A stretch of DNA of 54,075 nucleotides, taken from the NCBI RefSeq assembly GCF_000808575.1, contig NZ_JWLW01000007.1, positions 1 to 54,075 on the forward strand, given 5' to 3'. The notes beneath the pieces were generated by a model that was not told the DNA's origin, made no database searches, and saw nothing but the letters and a program-made list of their open reading frames with translations. Shown one piece after another: positions 46,374 through 54,075 of this stretch (its first letter is position 1; each line of letters opens with the position of its first letter). Source of the DNA: Alteromonas marina. GTDB taxonomy: Bacteria; Pseudomonadota; Gammaproteobacteria; Enterobacterales; Alteromonadaceae. The translations under genes were made by a program, and so were the position numbers.

Positions 46374-48089
46374 ATGAGTAGTGGTTCAAAGGGCAAGCCT
46401 ATTTTATTATGGGTGGTTGGTATTTTTGTGGTGCTATTTCTGGTGTATTTTTTGTTCGCCAACACCATAATCAAATCTATTCTTGAGTCCAAATTAGGCG
46501 AGTCGTACGGCGCTGAAGTGAATATCGACGAGTTCGACCACTCTCTTTTTCCGACCACGGTTACACTAAAAGGCATTTCCCTAACTAACCCTACAAAACC
46601 TACGCATAACCAGGTTTTTGTGGGTGAAGCCTATGCTGACGTTGAGCTAAAGCCGCTTTTGAACGATCAGGTTATTGTTAACAACCTTAATTTACTGAAA
46701 GTACAGTTCGACACGTTGCGCGAGACTGAAGGCGAAGTGTATCGCGTTCCAGAACGCTCTCTATCCTTTGACGAAATCAAAGCAAAAGCCAAAGAAGCCG
46801 TACCTACGGTTGATGAACTTCTTGCCCGCAATCCGCTAAAAACCACTGCTGCCATTGAAAATGCAAAGTCTGCCTACGAAACCTATGGGAAAGGTTTGAA
46901 AAACGACTATGAATCTTTACCTGATAAGTCGCGCATTGAGTACTACAAAACGCAGGTAGCCCAGCTAAAAGAAACGAACTACAAAGACCCTCAAGCCTTG
47001 GTACAGGCAAAGTCTTCATTTGATAAGTTGAAAGAAGAAATGCAGGCAGACCGCGCGCTTATTAGCAATTTTACGGAAAAAGCGAGTGATGCCAAACAAG
47101 CCCTTAGTGAAAGTGTTGAAGCACTTAAGAAAGCGCCACAAGAAGATTACGCGTTGCTGAAAGGGGTAATTGCAGGCGACCAAGCGGCACTTTCTCAAGT
47201 CACTTACTTTGTGTTTGGCGACAAAGCGGCGGAATACACTGAGTACCTCATGGCAGCAATGCAAATTGTTATGCCGCTCATTCAAGGTGAAGAAAAAAGT
47301 GAAGCGCCGACTGAAGTGCCGTCGATTTTGGTGAAAGAAGCCAATGTATCAGTGCTTTGGCAAAATGAATCTATCACCAGCAAGTGGAATAACATTACAA
47401 ACGTTCACGAAGTATTCGGTAACCCCACCACCTTTACTATTGAAGCAGCGGGCGAGTTACTAAAGTCGTTTACTTCCAGCGGTGAATTCTGGATTGACGG
47501 CGACGGTGTTGATGCCAGCCAAGTCTGGCAGCTAGCCGGTGTGAATATGTCTGACATTACATTTAGCGGCAATGAAACGCTAAATGCTGTACTTAAATCG
47601 GCGTTGATGAAAACCAATGGCTCGATGAAAGTCACTGATAACATATTAAGTGGTACTGGCGAAGTTGATCTTCAGCAGCTTGTTATGGAAGCCACTGGCA
47701 CCAGTGATATTACCAGTGCGATCGCGCAGGCACTGCAAACGTTAACCAGCTTGAACATGACCATGCTGCTTGACGGTACGCTTTCAGATCCTGGCTTTAA
47801 CATTAAGTCTGATCTGGATAATAAGTTGGCTAAAGCGGCGCTTTCACAGCTTACTGCCAGCCAAAAAGACAAGCTGGATGAATTAAACAACAAACTCAAC
47901 AGCATGATAAGTAACGAGCAATCATTGCTATCAGGCGAGCTTGTTGACGTAAACAGTATGCTTAGCGCAGCCCAAGGCGACAGTGCCGCCCTTCAGGAGC
48001 TGCTTCAAGCTCAACTTAACAACGTTGTTGAGCAGCAAAAAAGTAAGCTGTTTGATAAATTGAAGGGAAAATTGGGCCAAGGTGAATAA
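46374..48089 (+). CDS. TIGR03545-type membrane-anchored protein
   Basis: The 571-residue protein starts at ATG 46374, with AAGGAG 6 nt upstream; a TTG at 46368 abuts that site. One N-terminal membrane helix (about 10-30; LLWVVGIFVVLFLVYFLF) leads to an AsmA-like start (ESKLGESYGAEVNIDEFD) and VELKPLLNDQVIVNNLNL. A middle helical part is rich in K, E and A, and a beta-rich C-terminal half ends in a Gln/Leu-rich coiled tail. This matches the TIGR03545 family, distantly AsmA/YhdP-like, possibly linked to lipid or envelope transport. The function is unproven. A terminator begins 44 nt past its stop. Confidence 0.82.
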   Translation: MSSGSKGKPILLWVVGIFVVLFLVYFLFANTIIKSILESKLGESYGAEVNIDEFDHSLFPTTVTLKGISLTNPTKPTHNQVFVGEAYADVELKPLLNDQVIVNNLNLLKVQFDTLRETEGEVYRVPERSLSFDEIKAKAKEAVPTVDELLARNPLKTTAAIENAKSAYETYGKGLKNDYESLPDKSRIEYYKTQVAQLKETNYKDPQALVQAKSSFDKLKEEMQADRALISNFTEKASDAKQALSESVEALKKAPQEDYALLKGVIAGDQAALSQVTYFVFGDKAAEYTEYLMAAMQIVMPLIQGEEKSEAPTEVPSILVKEANVSVLWQNESITSKWNNITNVHEVFGNPTTFTIEAAGELLKSFTSSGEFWIDGDGVDASQVWQLAGVNMSDITFSGNETLNAVLKSALMKTNGSMKVTDNILSGTGEVDLQQLVMEATGTSDITSAIAQALQTLTSLNMTMLLDGTLSDPGFNIKSDLDNKLAKAALSQLTASQKDKLDELNNKLNSMISNEQSLLSGELVDVNSMLSAAQGDSAALQELLQAQLNNVVEQQKSKLFDKLKGKLGQGE

Positions 48090-48096
48090 TGCGACT

Positions 48097-48124
48097 TTGA
48101 CTCGACGCTGCTTCGCGGCATAAT
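48097..48124 (+). promoter_or_regulatory. Candidate sigma-70 promoter for the ftsB operon
   Basis: TTGACT (48097-48102), a 16-nt spacer and CATAAT (48119-48124) match the sigma-70 consensus at 5 of 6 positions in each box. Transcription would start near 48131, just upstream of a terminator-like hairpin, and then read ftsB-ispD-ispF-truD. Confidence 0.6.
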
Positions 48125-48132
48125 AAGACACA

Positions 48133-48160
48133 GCAGAGGCGCAGAGCCTCTGCTTTTTTT
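48133..48160 (+). terminator. Rho-independent terminator after the TIGR03545-type gene
   Basis: GCAGAGGC (48133-48140) pairs perfectly with GCCTCTGC (48146-48153) around loop GCAGA and is followed by seven T. It is a strong plus-strand terminator for the upstream gene. It lies only 28 nt before the ftsB start, and inside the leader if the promoter above is used. Confidence 0.9.
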
Positions 48161-48188
48161 CCGCTTAACCACATTGTCAGGTGAATCT

Positions 48189-48479
48189 GTGTTGCAAGGT
48201 AAATGGCTTCCCATTGTATTGATAGTACTGCTTGGTCTATTGCAATACAGGCTATGGTTTGGAAAAAATAGTATTCCCGATTACTTCAACCGAAAACAAG
48301 AAGTTCACTCTCAAGCCCTTCAAAATGCAAATCTTGCTCAGCGCAATGCCCTACTTAAAGCTGATATTAACGATTTAAAAATTGGTTTAGAAGCCATTGA
48401 AGAAAGAGCGCGAAACGAACTCGGTTTGATCAAAAAGGGAGAAACCTTCTACCGTATTTTGCCCGCAGATTCTAAGTGA
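48189..48479 (+). CDS. ftsB: Cell division protein FtsB
   Basis: FtsB is a bitopic inner-membrane protein of the FtsQLB divisome complex. With GTG 48189 it has 96 residues; AGGTG lies 5 nt upstream. An upstream TTG at 48174 would overlap that site. The N-terminal helix (LPIVLIVLLGLLQYRLWFG) precedes a coiled coil (about 30-70). The conserved end is LEAIEERARNELGLIKKGET followed by FYRI, as in E. coli FtsB. ispD overlaps its stop by 4 nt (GTGA), so the two are coupled. Confidence 0.94.
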   Translation: MLQGKWLPIVLIVLLGLLQYRLWFGKNSIPDYFNRKQEVHSQALQNANLAQRNALLKADINDLKIGLEAIEERARNELGLIKKGETFYRILPADSK

Positions 48480-49201
48480 AGAACATGACATCGCCCCGCG
48501 TTGTTGCGGTTATCCCCGCAGCCGGAGTTGGCAGCCGAATGCAGGCTGACCGCCCTAAGCAATACCTCACCATAAATGGTAAAACTATTCTTGAACACAC
48601 GATTGACGCATTGCTACATCATCCGTTAATCGACGAGGTGATCGTAGCAATAAGCCCGGGCGACGGGTATTTTGATCGATATGGGTTGCGTGACAAGCCC
48701 ATTCACGTTGTTGACGGCGGCAAAGAAAGAGCAGATAGCGTTTTAAACGGTATTGTGAATCTCGGTGAGAACGACTGGGCACTGGTACACGATGCCGCGA
48801 GGCCTTGTATAGAAGAGAGCGATATTTCGGCGCTGCTCGAATTAATGAGCACTGATGACGTTTCTGGCGGTATTCTAGCTACCCCTGTTCGTGACACCAT
48901 GAAGCGGGTCAGACCTTCAACAAATGTTATTTCTCACACTGAAGACCGAGACGGTCTTTGGCACGCTTTAACGCCTCAACTTTTTCCAGCAACATTGCTA
49001 AAACGCGCGCTTCAAAATGGTTTATCACAGGGCGCGAATATCACAGACGAAGCCTCTGCCATGGAGCTTGAAGGCTACAAAGTTGCTATGGTAAGCGGAA
49101 GTCCGGCAAATATAAAAATAACGCATCCGGCCGATCTTCCTTTGGCAGAGTTTTATCTTAAGCAAAAATTAAGCGCGCAAGGCCAGAACGCTCAAAACTA
49201 A
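48476..49201 (+). CDS. ispD: 2-C-methyl-D-erythritol 4-phosphate cytidylyltransferase
   Basis: IspD joins CTP and MEP in the non-mevalonate isoprenoid pathway. The 241-residue protein has [19 protein letters not shown] (nucleotide loop), [11 protein letters not shown] and [12 protein letters not shown], with ITDEASAME near the end. The GTG at 48476 overlaps the ftsB stop by 4 nt. ATG at 48485 is an alternative start three codons in. ispF follows after 44 nt and uses the next-but-one intermediate of the same pathway. Confidence 0.96.
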   Translation: MKNMTSPRVVAVIPAAGVGSRMQADRPKQYLTINGKTILEHTIDALLHHPLIDEVIVAISPGDGYFDRYGLRDKPIHVVDGGKERADSVLNGIVNLGENDWALVHDAARPCIEESDISALLELMSTDDVSGGILATPVRDTMKRVRPSTNVISHTEDRDGLWHALTPQLFPATLLKRALQNGLSQGANITDEASAMELEGYKVAMVSGSPANIKITHPADLPLAEFYLKQKLSAQGQNAQN

Positions 49202-49245
49202 GGAGCTCAAAGCCACAGCGCAAAAAATCAAAAGGCACAATCATA

Positions 49246-49719
49246 ATGCGAATTGGACACGGATTTGATGTACACAAGTTTGGCGGTGAAGGCCCCATCA
49301 CAATAGGTGGCGTCAGTATCGACTATGAGCAAGGACTTTTAGCCCACTCAGATGGCGATGTGTTATTACACGCACTGTGTGATGCAATGCTAGGTGCAGC
49401 GGCACTCGGTGATATTGGCAAGCACTTTCCTGACACAGACGACGCATACGCGGGTGCAGACAGCCGCGTGCTGCTGCGTCACGTTGTCAATGTAGTAAGG
49501 GAGAAAGGTTACCGCTTAAGTAATGCAGATATGACCATTGTGGCGCAAGCACCTAAAATGGCGCCGCATATTGCTGCTATGCGCGAGATTATTGCCCAAG
49601 ATTGCAACGTATCGCTTGACGACATCAACGTAAAAGCAACGACCACTGAAAAGCTAGGCTATACAGGCCGTAAAGAAGGCATTGCCTCTCACGCCGTTGT
49701 TCTACTGGAAAAATTATGA
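49246..49719 (+). CDS. ispF: 2-C-methyl-D-erythritol 2,4-cyclodiphosphate synthase
   Basis: IspF cyclises CDP-ME-2-phosphate to MEcPP. The 157-residue protein has [12 protein letters not shown] (metal-binding Asp/His), [18 protein letters not shown] and [15 protein letters not shown]. Length and motifs are normal for this trimeric enzyme. Its stop overlaps the truD start by 4 nt (ATGA), indicating coupling. Confidence 0.97.
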   Translation: MRIGHGFDVHKFGGEGPITIGGVSIDYEQGLLAHSDGDVLLHALCDAMLGAAALGDIGKHFPDTDDAYAGADSRVLLRHVVNVVREKGYRLSNADMTIVAQAPKMAPHIAAMREIIAQDCNVSLDDINVKATTTEKLGYTGRKEGIASHAVVLLEKL

Positions 49720-50801
49720 AGCCTTTACACACTGACCACTGGCAGTACTATTTCGCAAAGCCTGTATCCACCGGTATTTTTAAATTCCAAGCCGACGATT
49801 TCCAAGTTGTCGAGGATTTGGGCTATACCCCTTGTGGCGAAGGCGAGCACCAGTTTGTATTTATTGAAAAAACCAACACAAACACTGCGTTTGTTGCTGA
49901 GCAGTTAGCCCGTTTCGTTAACCTACCACTACGTCAAATTACCTATGCTGGTCGCAAAGACAAGTATGCGGTTACTCAGCAGTGGTTTGGTATTCACGCG
50001 CCCGGTAAACCCGATTTCGATTTTAGTAATTTCGAACTTGAAGGCGTTAAGGTGCTTAAGCAAATGCGCCACAATAAAAAACTGCGTACAGGGCAACTTA
50101 AAGGCAACCACTTTACTATTACCTTACGTCAGGTTCTGCACCCAGAAGCCATTGAAGAGCGTCTTCAAGAAATTGAAAAGCACGGCGTGCCAAACTATTA
50201 CGGCGAACAACGCTTTGGTGTAATGCGCTTAAATGACATGGGTGAAGTGCAGCGTGGTGGAAACCTGGTAATGGCAGAGCGCATGGTCAATGGCGAGACC
50301 ATTAGACATCGCAACAAACGCTCAATGGCGCTTTCAGCGCTACGCAGCTGGCTATTTAATGAAATGCTTTCTGCGCGATTAGAAAAAGATATGTTCGACA
50401 AGGTCACTCACGGCGACGCGCTGGTGCTTTCAGGTTCTAACAGCTTTTTCATCAACGAAGGTTCCGACGGCTCTGAGCAGCAGCAAGACGCACAACGTCG
50501 TTTTAATGCCAAAGACGTATGCCCTTCAGCACCGCTGTGGGGTAAAGGTGAACTTGTTACGCAAGCTGACACACTAGCACTTGAGCAATCTGTTGCAGAG
50601 CAAAATAGTGAAGTTATCGACTTTTTAAGCCAGTGCGGGTTCGAACAAGAGCGTCGCGCGATAAAAATTTGGCCTTCACAGCTTGAATGGCAGAGTAAGG
50701 GTGATACATTTACTATCTCGTTTGCGCTTCCAAGTGGCTGCTTTGCAACCTCAGTCCTTAGAGAGTGCGTGGAAACCTTGTCCCCAATTAACAGGGTGTA
50801 A
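49716..50801 (+). CDS. truD: tRNA pseudouridine-13 synthase
   Basis: TruD makes pseudouridine 13 in tRNA-Glu. The 361-residue protein has [17 protein letters not shown], the catalytic segment [16 protein letters not shown] (Asp nucleophile near residue 80), NYYGEQRFG and [14 protein letters not shown]. The order ispD-ispF-truD is conserved. Normally surE comes next; here pcm follows after 80 nt with no surE frame. Confidence 0.96.
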   Translation: MKPLHTDHWQYYFAKPVSTGIFKFQADDFQVVEDLGYTPCGEGEHQFVFIEKTNTNTAFVAEQLARFVNLPLRQITYAGRKDKYAVTQQWFGIHAPGKPDFDFSNFELEGVKVLKQMRHNKKLRTGQLKGNHFTITLRQVLHPEAIEERLQEIEKHGVPNYYGEQRFGVMRLNDMGEVQRGGNLVMAERMVNGETIRHRNKRSMALSALRSWLFNEMLSARLEKDMFDKVTHGDALVLSGSNSFFINEGSDGSEQQQDAQRRFNAKDVCPSAPLWGKGELVTQADTLALEQSVAEQNSEVIDFLSQCGFEQERRAIKIWPSQLEWQSKGDTFTISFALPSGCFATSVLRECVETLSPINRV

Positions 50802-50881
50802 AGAGTATTGAGAAAGCGTGGCGCGCAATAGACTAAACCTCGCGTGGCTGTGGATAATAATAAAGGAAAGTACGCAACATC

Positions 50882-51517
50882 ATGAGAGCTTCTAGAAAAG
50901 GAGACGCGTTAGCAGAACTGCTTTACAACGAGGGAATACGTTCGCAAGCAGTATTAAACGCCATTGCTGGTACGCCGCGGGAAAGCTTTTTACCCGATGC
51001 GCTGAAACACAAAGCCTATCAAAATACGGCGTTACCGATAGGTCAAGGCCAAACCATTTCGCAGCCTTATATTGTTGCGAAAATGACTGAGTTGCTGCTG
51101 GATAGCCCCAATAAACCCGAGAAAGTTTTAGAAATAGGCACGGGCTCTGGTTATCAAACTGCTATTCTGGCGCAACTATTTGCCAAAGTATTCAGTGTTG
51201 AACGTATTAAGTCATTGCAGTTCCAAGCGAAGCGTCGAATGAATCAACTCGACCTTCACAACATTGCAATGAAACACGGTGATGGTTGGAAGGGCTGGGC
51301 GTCCAAAGGTCCTTATGATGCTATTATCGTTACTGCCGCTGCTGCGAGCCTGCCTCAGGACTTGTGCGATCAGCTAAAAGAAGGCGGGCGACTCATTATA
51401 CCCGTAGGCAACGAACAACAGTCGTTGCTATGTATTGATAGGATTGAAGGTGAACTAACGACATCGACCATTGAATCGGTCCGATTTGTTCCCCTTGTAG
51501 CAGGAGAGCTAATGTGA
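50882..51517 (+). CDS. pcm: Protein-L-isoaspartate O-methyltransferase
   Basis: Pcm methylates isoaspartyl residues with S-adenosylmethionine to start protein repair. The 211-residue protein has [19 protein letters not shown] (SAM-binding motif I), [20 protein letters not shown] and [14 protein letters not shown]. The length matches the family. The ribosome site is weak: AAAGGA is 14 nt upstream. Its stop overlaps the yqaA start by 4 nt. It lies between truD and nlpD-rpoS as in enterobacteria apart from the missing surE and the added yqaA-like gene. Confidence 0.95.
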   Translation: MRASRKGDALAELLYNEGIRSQAVLNAIAGTPRESFLPDALKHKAYQNTALPIGQGQTISQPYIVAKMTELLLDSPNKPEKVLEIGTGSGYQTAILAQLFAKVFSVERIKSLQFQAKRRMNQLDLHNIAMKHGDGWKGWASKGPYDAIIVTAAAASLPQDLCDQLKEGGRLIIPVGNEQQSLLCIDRIEGELTTSTIESVRFVPLVAGELM

Positions 51518-52092
51518 AGCTTTTTGAGCCATGTTATGACATGGCGTTACGCTGGGCGAGGCATCGCCACGCAACCAAATATTTAGGTGGGTTAAGCTTC
51601 TCAGAGTCAGTATTCTTCCCTATTCCACCTGATGTAATGCTTGCTCCAATGGCATTGTCACAGCCTAATAAAGCCTGGCATTTTGCCTTTATTACCACGA
51701 TTGCATCTATTTTTGGCGGCATTGCAGGCTACTGGCTAGGCTATTTTGCATTTGATGCATGGCTTGCCCCGCTCATTGAAAGTTGGGGTTATACCCACAA
51801 AATCGAGACCGCAATGCAGTGGTTCAAAGACTACGGTGTGTGGGTAGTTTTTCTCGCAGGCTTCTCCCCTATCCCCTATAAAATATTTACTGTAAGTGCT
51901 GGCTTCTTGCAAATGGCTTTCTTGCCCTTTGTACTGGCATCTGCCGTGGGGCGTGGCGCACGATTCTTTTTAGTCGCCGCACTTATGCGCTGGGGCGGCG
52001 CTGCGATGGAACAAAAGCTAAGGCAATATGTAGAGGTGCTTGGCTGGGGTGTAGTTATCCTCGCAGTTTTCGCTTATTTACTATTGCGATGA
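51514..52092 (+). CDS. yqaA: YqaA-type DedA/SNARE-associated membrane protein
   Basis: The 192-residue inner-membrane protein has about five helices. GTG 51514 overlaps the pcm stop, with AGGAG 7 nt upstream. Conserved YqaA/DedA features are [45 protein letters not shown] and [13 protein letters not shown]. DedA-type proteins are linked to lipid flipping and envelope homeostasis; the YqaA branch is not well defined. It lies in the pcm-nlpD-rpoS run, with nlpD starting 2 nt after its stop. Confidence 0.9.
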   Translation: MKLFEPCYDMALRWARHRHATKYLGGLSFSESVFFPIPPDVMLAPMALSQPNKAWHFAFITTIASIFGGIAGYWLGYFAFDAWLAPLIESWGYTHKIETAMQWFKDYGVWVVFLAGFSPIPYKIFTVSAGFLQMAFLPFVLASAVGRGARFFLVAALMRWGGAAMEQKLRQYVEVLGWGVVILAVFAYLLLR

Positions 52093-52093
52093 T

Positions 52094-52963
52094 ATGCATA
52101 AGCACTGGTTTTACCTAGGCTTTTCCTTATATTTCTTTGCACTCCTTGGGGGCTGTGCAGGCCGAACAGCACCCGCTCCCGTCGTTCTGTTAAATAGCCA
52201 AGTATCAGATGGAAGCGAAGAATACACAAAAAAAACCTATAAAGTGCAACGGGGAGATACCCTTTACGCAGTAGCTTGGTATACCGGGAATGACTATCGC
52301 GATTTAGCAAAATACAACAGTTTATCAGCCCCTTACACTATTTTTCCCGGTCAAATATTGAATGTATCTCCTCCGTCGAATGTGGCTGTAGTTCCCGTAA
52401 AAACTGACGTCAAGACCAAACAGTCAACAACTCCGACCACCTATAATGTAGACAAAAGTTTGGTTGACCGCCCATCACCACAGGCGTATCGTGAAAGTGA
52501 AAAATTTGTTAAGCCACAAAATGTTACAACTGTCAAGAAGCCGTCACAAAGCGTCAAAAAACAAACACCGGCGAGTTTTCCAGACAAAGTACAAGAGTGG
52601 GTGTGGCCTGCAGAAGGTAAGGTAGTTGGAACCTTCAGTAAGTCAGAGTCAGGCAACAAAGGTATTGATATCGCTGGTGCTAAAGGCAGTAAAGTCGTCG
52701 CGGCAGCAGATGGAAAAGTTGTTTACTCAGGGAGTGCATTAAGAGGTTACGGTAATTTAGTAATAATTAAACATACCGACACCTTTCTAAGTGCTTATGC
52801 CTACAACGATACTATTTTAGTCAAAGAACGAGAATGGGTATCGGCAGGGCAGCAAATTGCGACTATGGGTGACAGCGGAACAAATTCGGTAAAACTTCAC
52901 TTTGAAGTTAGGTATAGAGGGAAATCGTTAGACCCTATGAAATACCTGCCAGTATTAAAATAA
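52094..52963 (+). CDS. nlpD: Lipoprotein NlpD, LysM / degenerate LytM activator
   Basis: NlpD is an outer-membrane lipoprotein that activates the amidase AmiC at the septum. The 289-residue protein has a signal peptide with lipobox LLGGC, a LysM domain (about 48-92; YKVQRGDTLYAVAWYTG, FPGQILNV), a polar linker and a C-terminal LytM/M23 fold (about 170-287). The Zn ligands are degenerate: NKGIDIA where active enzymes have HxGxD, and KLHFEVR where the first His of HLHFE is lost. That is expected for an activator rather than a peptidase. In enterobacteria the main rpoS promoter lies inside nlpD. Confidence 0.95.
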   Translation: MHKHWFYLGFSLYFFALLGGCAGRTAPAPVVLLNSQVSDGSEEYTKKTYKVQRGDTLYAVAWYTGNDYRDLAKYNSLSAPYTIFPGQILNVSPPSNVAVVPVKTDVKTKQSTTPTTYNVDKSLVDRPSPQAYRESEKFVKPQNVTTVKKPSQSVKKQTPASFPDKVQEWVWPAEGKVVGTFSKSESGNKGIDIAGAKGSKVVAAADGKVVYSGSALRGYGNLVIIKHTDTFLSAYAYNDTILVKEREWVSAGQQIATMGDSGTNSVKLHFEVRYRGKSLDPMKYLPVLK

Positions 52964-53032
52964 TAAAAATAAATAATAATAAAAAAAGACAAAGGAGAAA
53001 CGTCATAAGGTAAACCTTGTAGCAGGAGATTC
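52964..53032 (+). promoter_or_regulatory. A-rich rpoS leader with AAN repeats and two ribosome-site-like motifs
   Basis: Between nlpD and rpoS, bases 52964-52988 are nearly all A and T, in AAT/AAA triplets matching the A-R-N pattern bound by the distal face of Hfq. AAAGGAG (52991-52997) resembles a ribosome site but is too far from the start. AGGAG at 53024-53028 is 4 nt from the first ATG and 7 from the second. AAGG / CCTT (53007-53018) could form a 4-bp stem between them. Confidence 0.45.
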
Positions 53033-54028
53033 ATGATGGGTAAGTCAAATCAAGCCTTGGAATCAAAACCGCAAGATGACTTAGATGTCATCGATATGCC
53101 AGCTGATATGAAAGCTGACGAAACCTTAACTAACGATGCTGACTTAGAAAATGATGATGCCATTTTCAGTCAGGATGACCAACCTAAAAATCTAGATGCC
53201 ACACAGCTTTATCTAGGCGAGATTGGTTTTTCGCCACTGCTGACCGCAGAAGAAGAAGTTTATTTTGCGCGCCGCTCACTGAAAGGCTGCGAAGCCTCTC
53301 GTAAACGAATGATTGTAAGCAACCTTCGCCTTGTTGTTAAGATTGCTCGCCGTTATAACAACCGTGGATTAGCACTTCTAGATTTAATTGAAGAAGGTAA
53401 TTTAGGGCTAATTCGTGCCGTTGAAAAGTTTGACCCTGAACGCGGGTTCCGCTTCTCAACATACGCCACATGGTGGATTCGACAAACCATTGAACGCGCT
53501 ATTATGAACCAAACACGTACCATTCGTTTGCCCATTCATGTAGTGAAAGAACTAAACGTTTATTTGCGTGCTTCTCGTGAACTTTCACAAAAGCTTGACC
53601 ATGAGCCAACTGCTGAAGAAATTGCGGCAGCGCTTGATAAGCCTGTTGAAGACGTCACTAAGATGCTACGCCTAAACGAACGCATTACCTCTGTTGATAC
53701 ACCTATCGGTGGAGAGAATGATAAGGCACTTCTCGACATTATTGCTGATGAGAAAGAGTTTAGCCCTGAAGAGAGCTTACAAGACTCAGATATCAAAAGT
53801 AATATTGTTACCTGGCTTGAAGAACTAAACCCTAAGCAGCGCGAAGTACTTGCTCGCCGATTCGGCCTTATGGGATATGAACCTTCAACTCTTGAGGATG
53901 TAGGTGCAGAAATTGGCTTAACACGTGAGCGTGTACGTCAAATTCAAGTGGAAGCACTTCGCCGCCTTCGCGATATGCTGGGTCATCAAGGTCTTTCACT
54001 AGAGAACTTGTTCGACCAAATGAAGTAG
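53033..54028 (+). CDS. rpoS: Stationary-phase sigma factor RpoS
   Basis: RpoS directs RNA polymerase to general stress and stationary-phase promoters. The 331 residues compare with 330 in E. coli. Region 1.2 has [20 protein letters not shown]. Region 2 has [20 protein letters not shown] and [20 protein letters not shown]. Region 3 has [16 protein letters not shown]. Region 4.2 has [19 protein letters not shown]. The acidic N-terminal 50 residues ([16 protein letters not shown]) are lineage-specific. Two adjacent ATG codons (53033, 53036) are possible starts. The gene sits after nlpD and ends 47 nt before the window edge. Confidence 0.98.
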   Translation: MMGKSNQALESKPQDDLDVIDMPADMKADETLTNDADLENDDAIFSQDDQPKNLDATQLYLGEIGFSPLLTAEEEVYFARRSLKGCEASRKRMIVSNLRLVVKIARRYNNRGLALLDLIEEGNLGLIRAVEKFDPERGFRFSTYATWWIRQTIERAIMNQTRTIRLPIHVVKELNVYLRASRELSQKLDHEPTAEEIAAALDKPVEDVTKMLRLNERITSVDTPIGGENDKALLDIIADEKEFSPEESLQDSDIKSNIVTWLEELNPKQREVLARRFGLMGYEPSTLEDVGAEIGLTRERVRQIQVEALRRLRDMLGHQGLSLENLFDQMK

Positions 54029-54075
54029 CTTCTGCGCACATTGCAAAGCAAAGGCAAAATGCCAGTGTTGCAACG

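Noticed and set aside
46142..46576. 144-codon minus-strand open frame
   Set aside because: It runs antisense into the start of the TIGR03545-type gene, which has a strong ribosome site and membrane helix; the translation has no recognisable features.

Overview
The window looks like chromosome of a marine gammaproteobacterium of the Alteromonas / Alteromonadales type. This is judged from protein content and gene order, not from a database match. The gene orders rapA-rluA, mutH / rppH-ptsP-(TSUP)-lgt-thyA, ygiF / ygiM and ftsB-ispD-ispF-truD-pcm-yqaA-nlpD-rpoS are gammaproteobacterial. The protein sequences are close to enterobacterial ones without being enterobacterial. No rRNA, tRNA, insertion sequence, integrase, phage gene or CRISPR array was seen.

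Layout. (1) Bases 1 to about 15,310 are an accessory cell-envelope region. It holds a truncated large secreted protein (TSP3 repeats, LVIVD propeller, Ig-like domains); a three-gene unit encoding a 1,173-residue Ig/Cys-rich exported protein, an unknown exported protein and a DUF3592 membrane protein; a PEP-CTERM protein; and a convergent pair of a 1,113-residue FG-GAP/UnbV/HEAT-like protein and a membrane cytochrome with five CXXCH sites. (2) 15,514-26,491: phoH, a small unknown gene, rapA-rluA, a DUF3530-like gene, a small unknown gene, an AmpG-like permease and a hybrid histidine kinase preceded by a large inverted repeat. (3) 26,505-33,988, minus strand: a tightly packed run rppH-ptsP-TSUP-lgt-thyA-(receiver+CheC-like)-(PAS-GGDEF). 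(4) 34,101-38,254: mutH, a 7-TM AraC-type regulator, ygiF (CYTH-CHAD) and divergent ygiM (SH3b). (5) 38,388-44,164: putA, a zinc alcohol dehydrogenase and a divergent Lrp/AsnC regulator. (6) 44,382-48,089: a Cache chemoreceptor and a TIGR03545-type protein. (7) 48,189-54,028: ftsB-ispD-ispF-truD, pcm-yqaA-nlpD and rpoS. surE, usually found between truD and pcm, is absent here.

How the parts fit. Most of the window is core metabolism and envelope biogenesis: lipoprotein maturation, division, isoprenoid precursors, RNA decay, mismatch repair, proline use and the stationary-phase sigma factor. The least explained part is the first 15 kb, a set of exported, Ca-binding, Ig-like and haem proteins. 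The best candidates for something undescribed are the convergent UnbV/multihaem cytochrome pair and the Cys-rich Ig protein with its two unknown partners. At regulatory scale three things stand out: a 24-bp-arm inverted repeat over the histidine kinase ribosome site, a promoter firing straight into a terminator hairpin ahead of ftsB, and an AAN-rich tract in front of rpoS. Several starts were moved from the longest open frame to a start with a better ribosome site or better family agreement.
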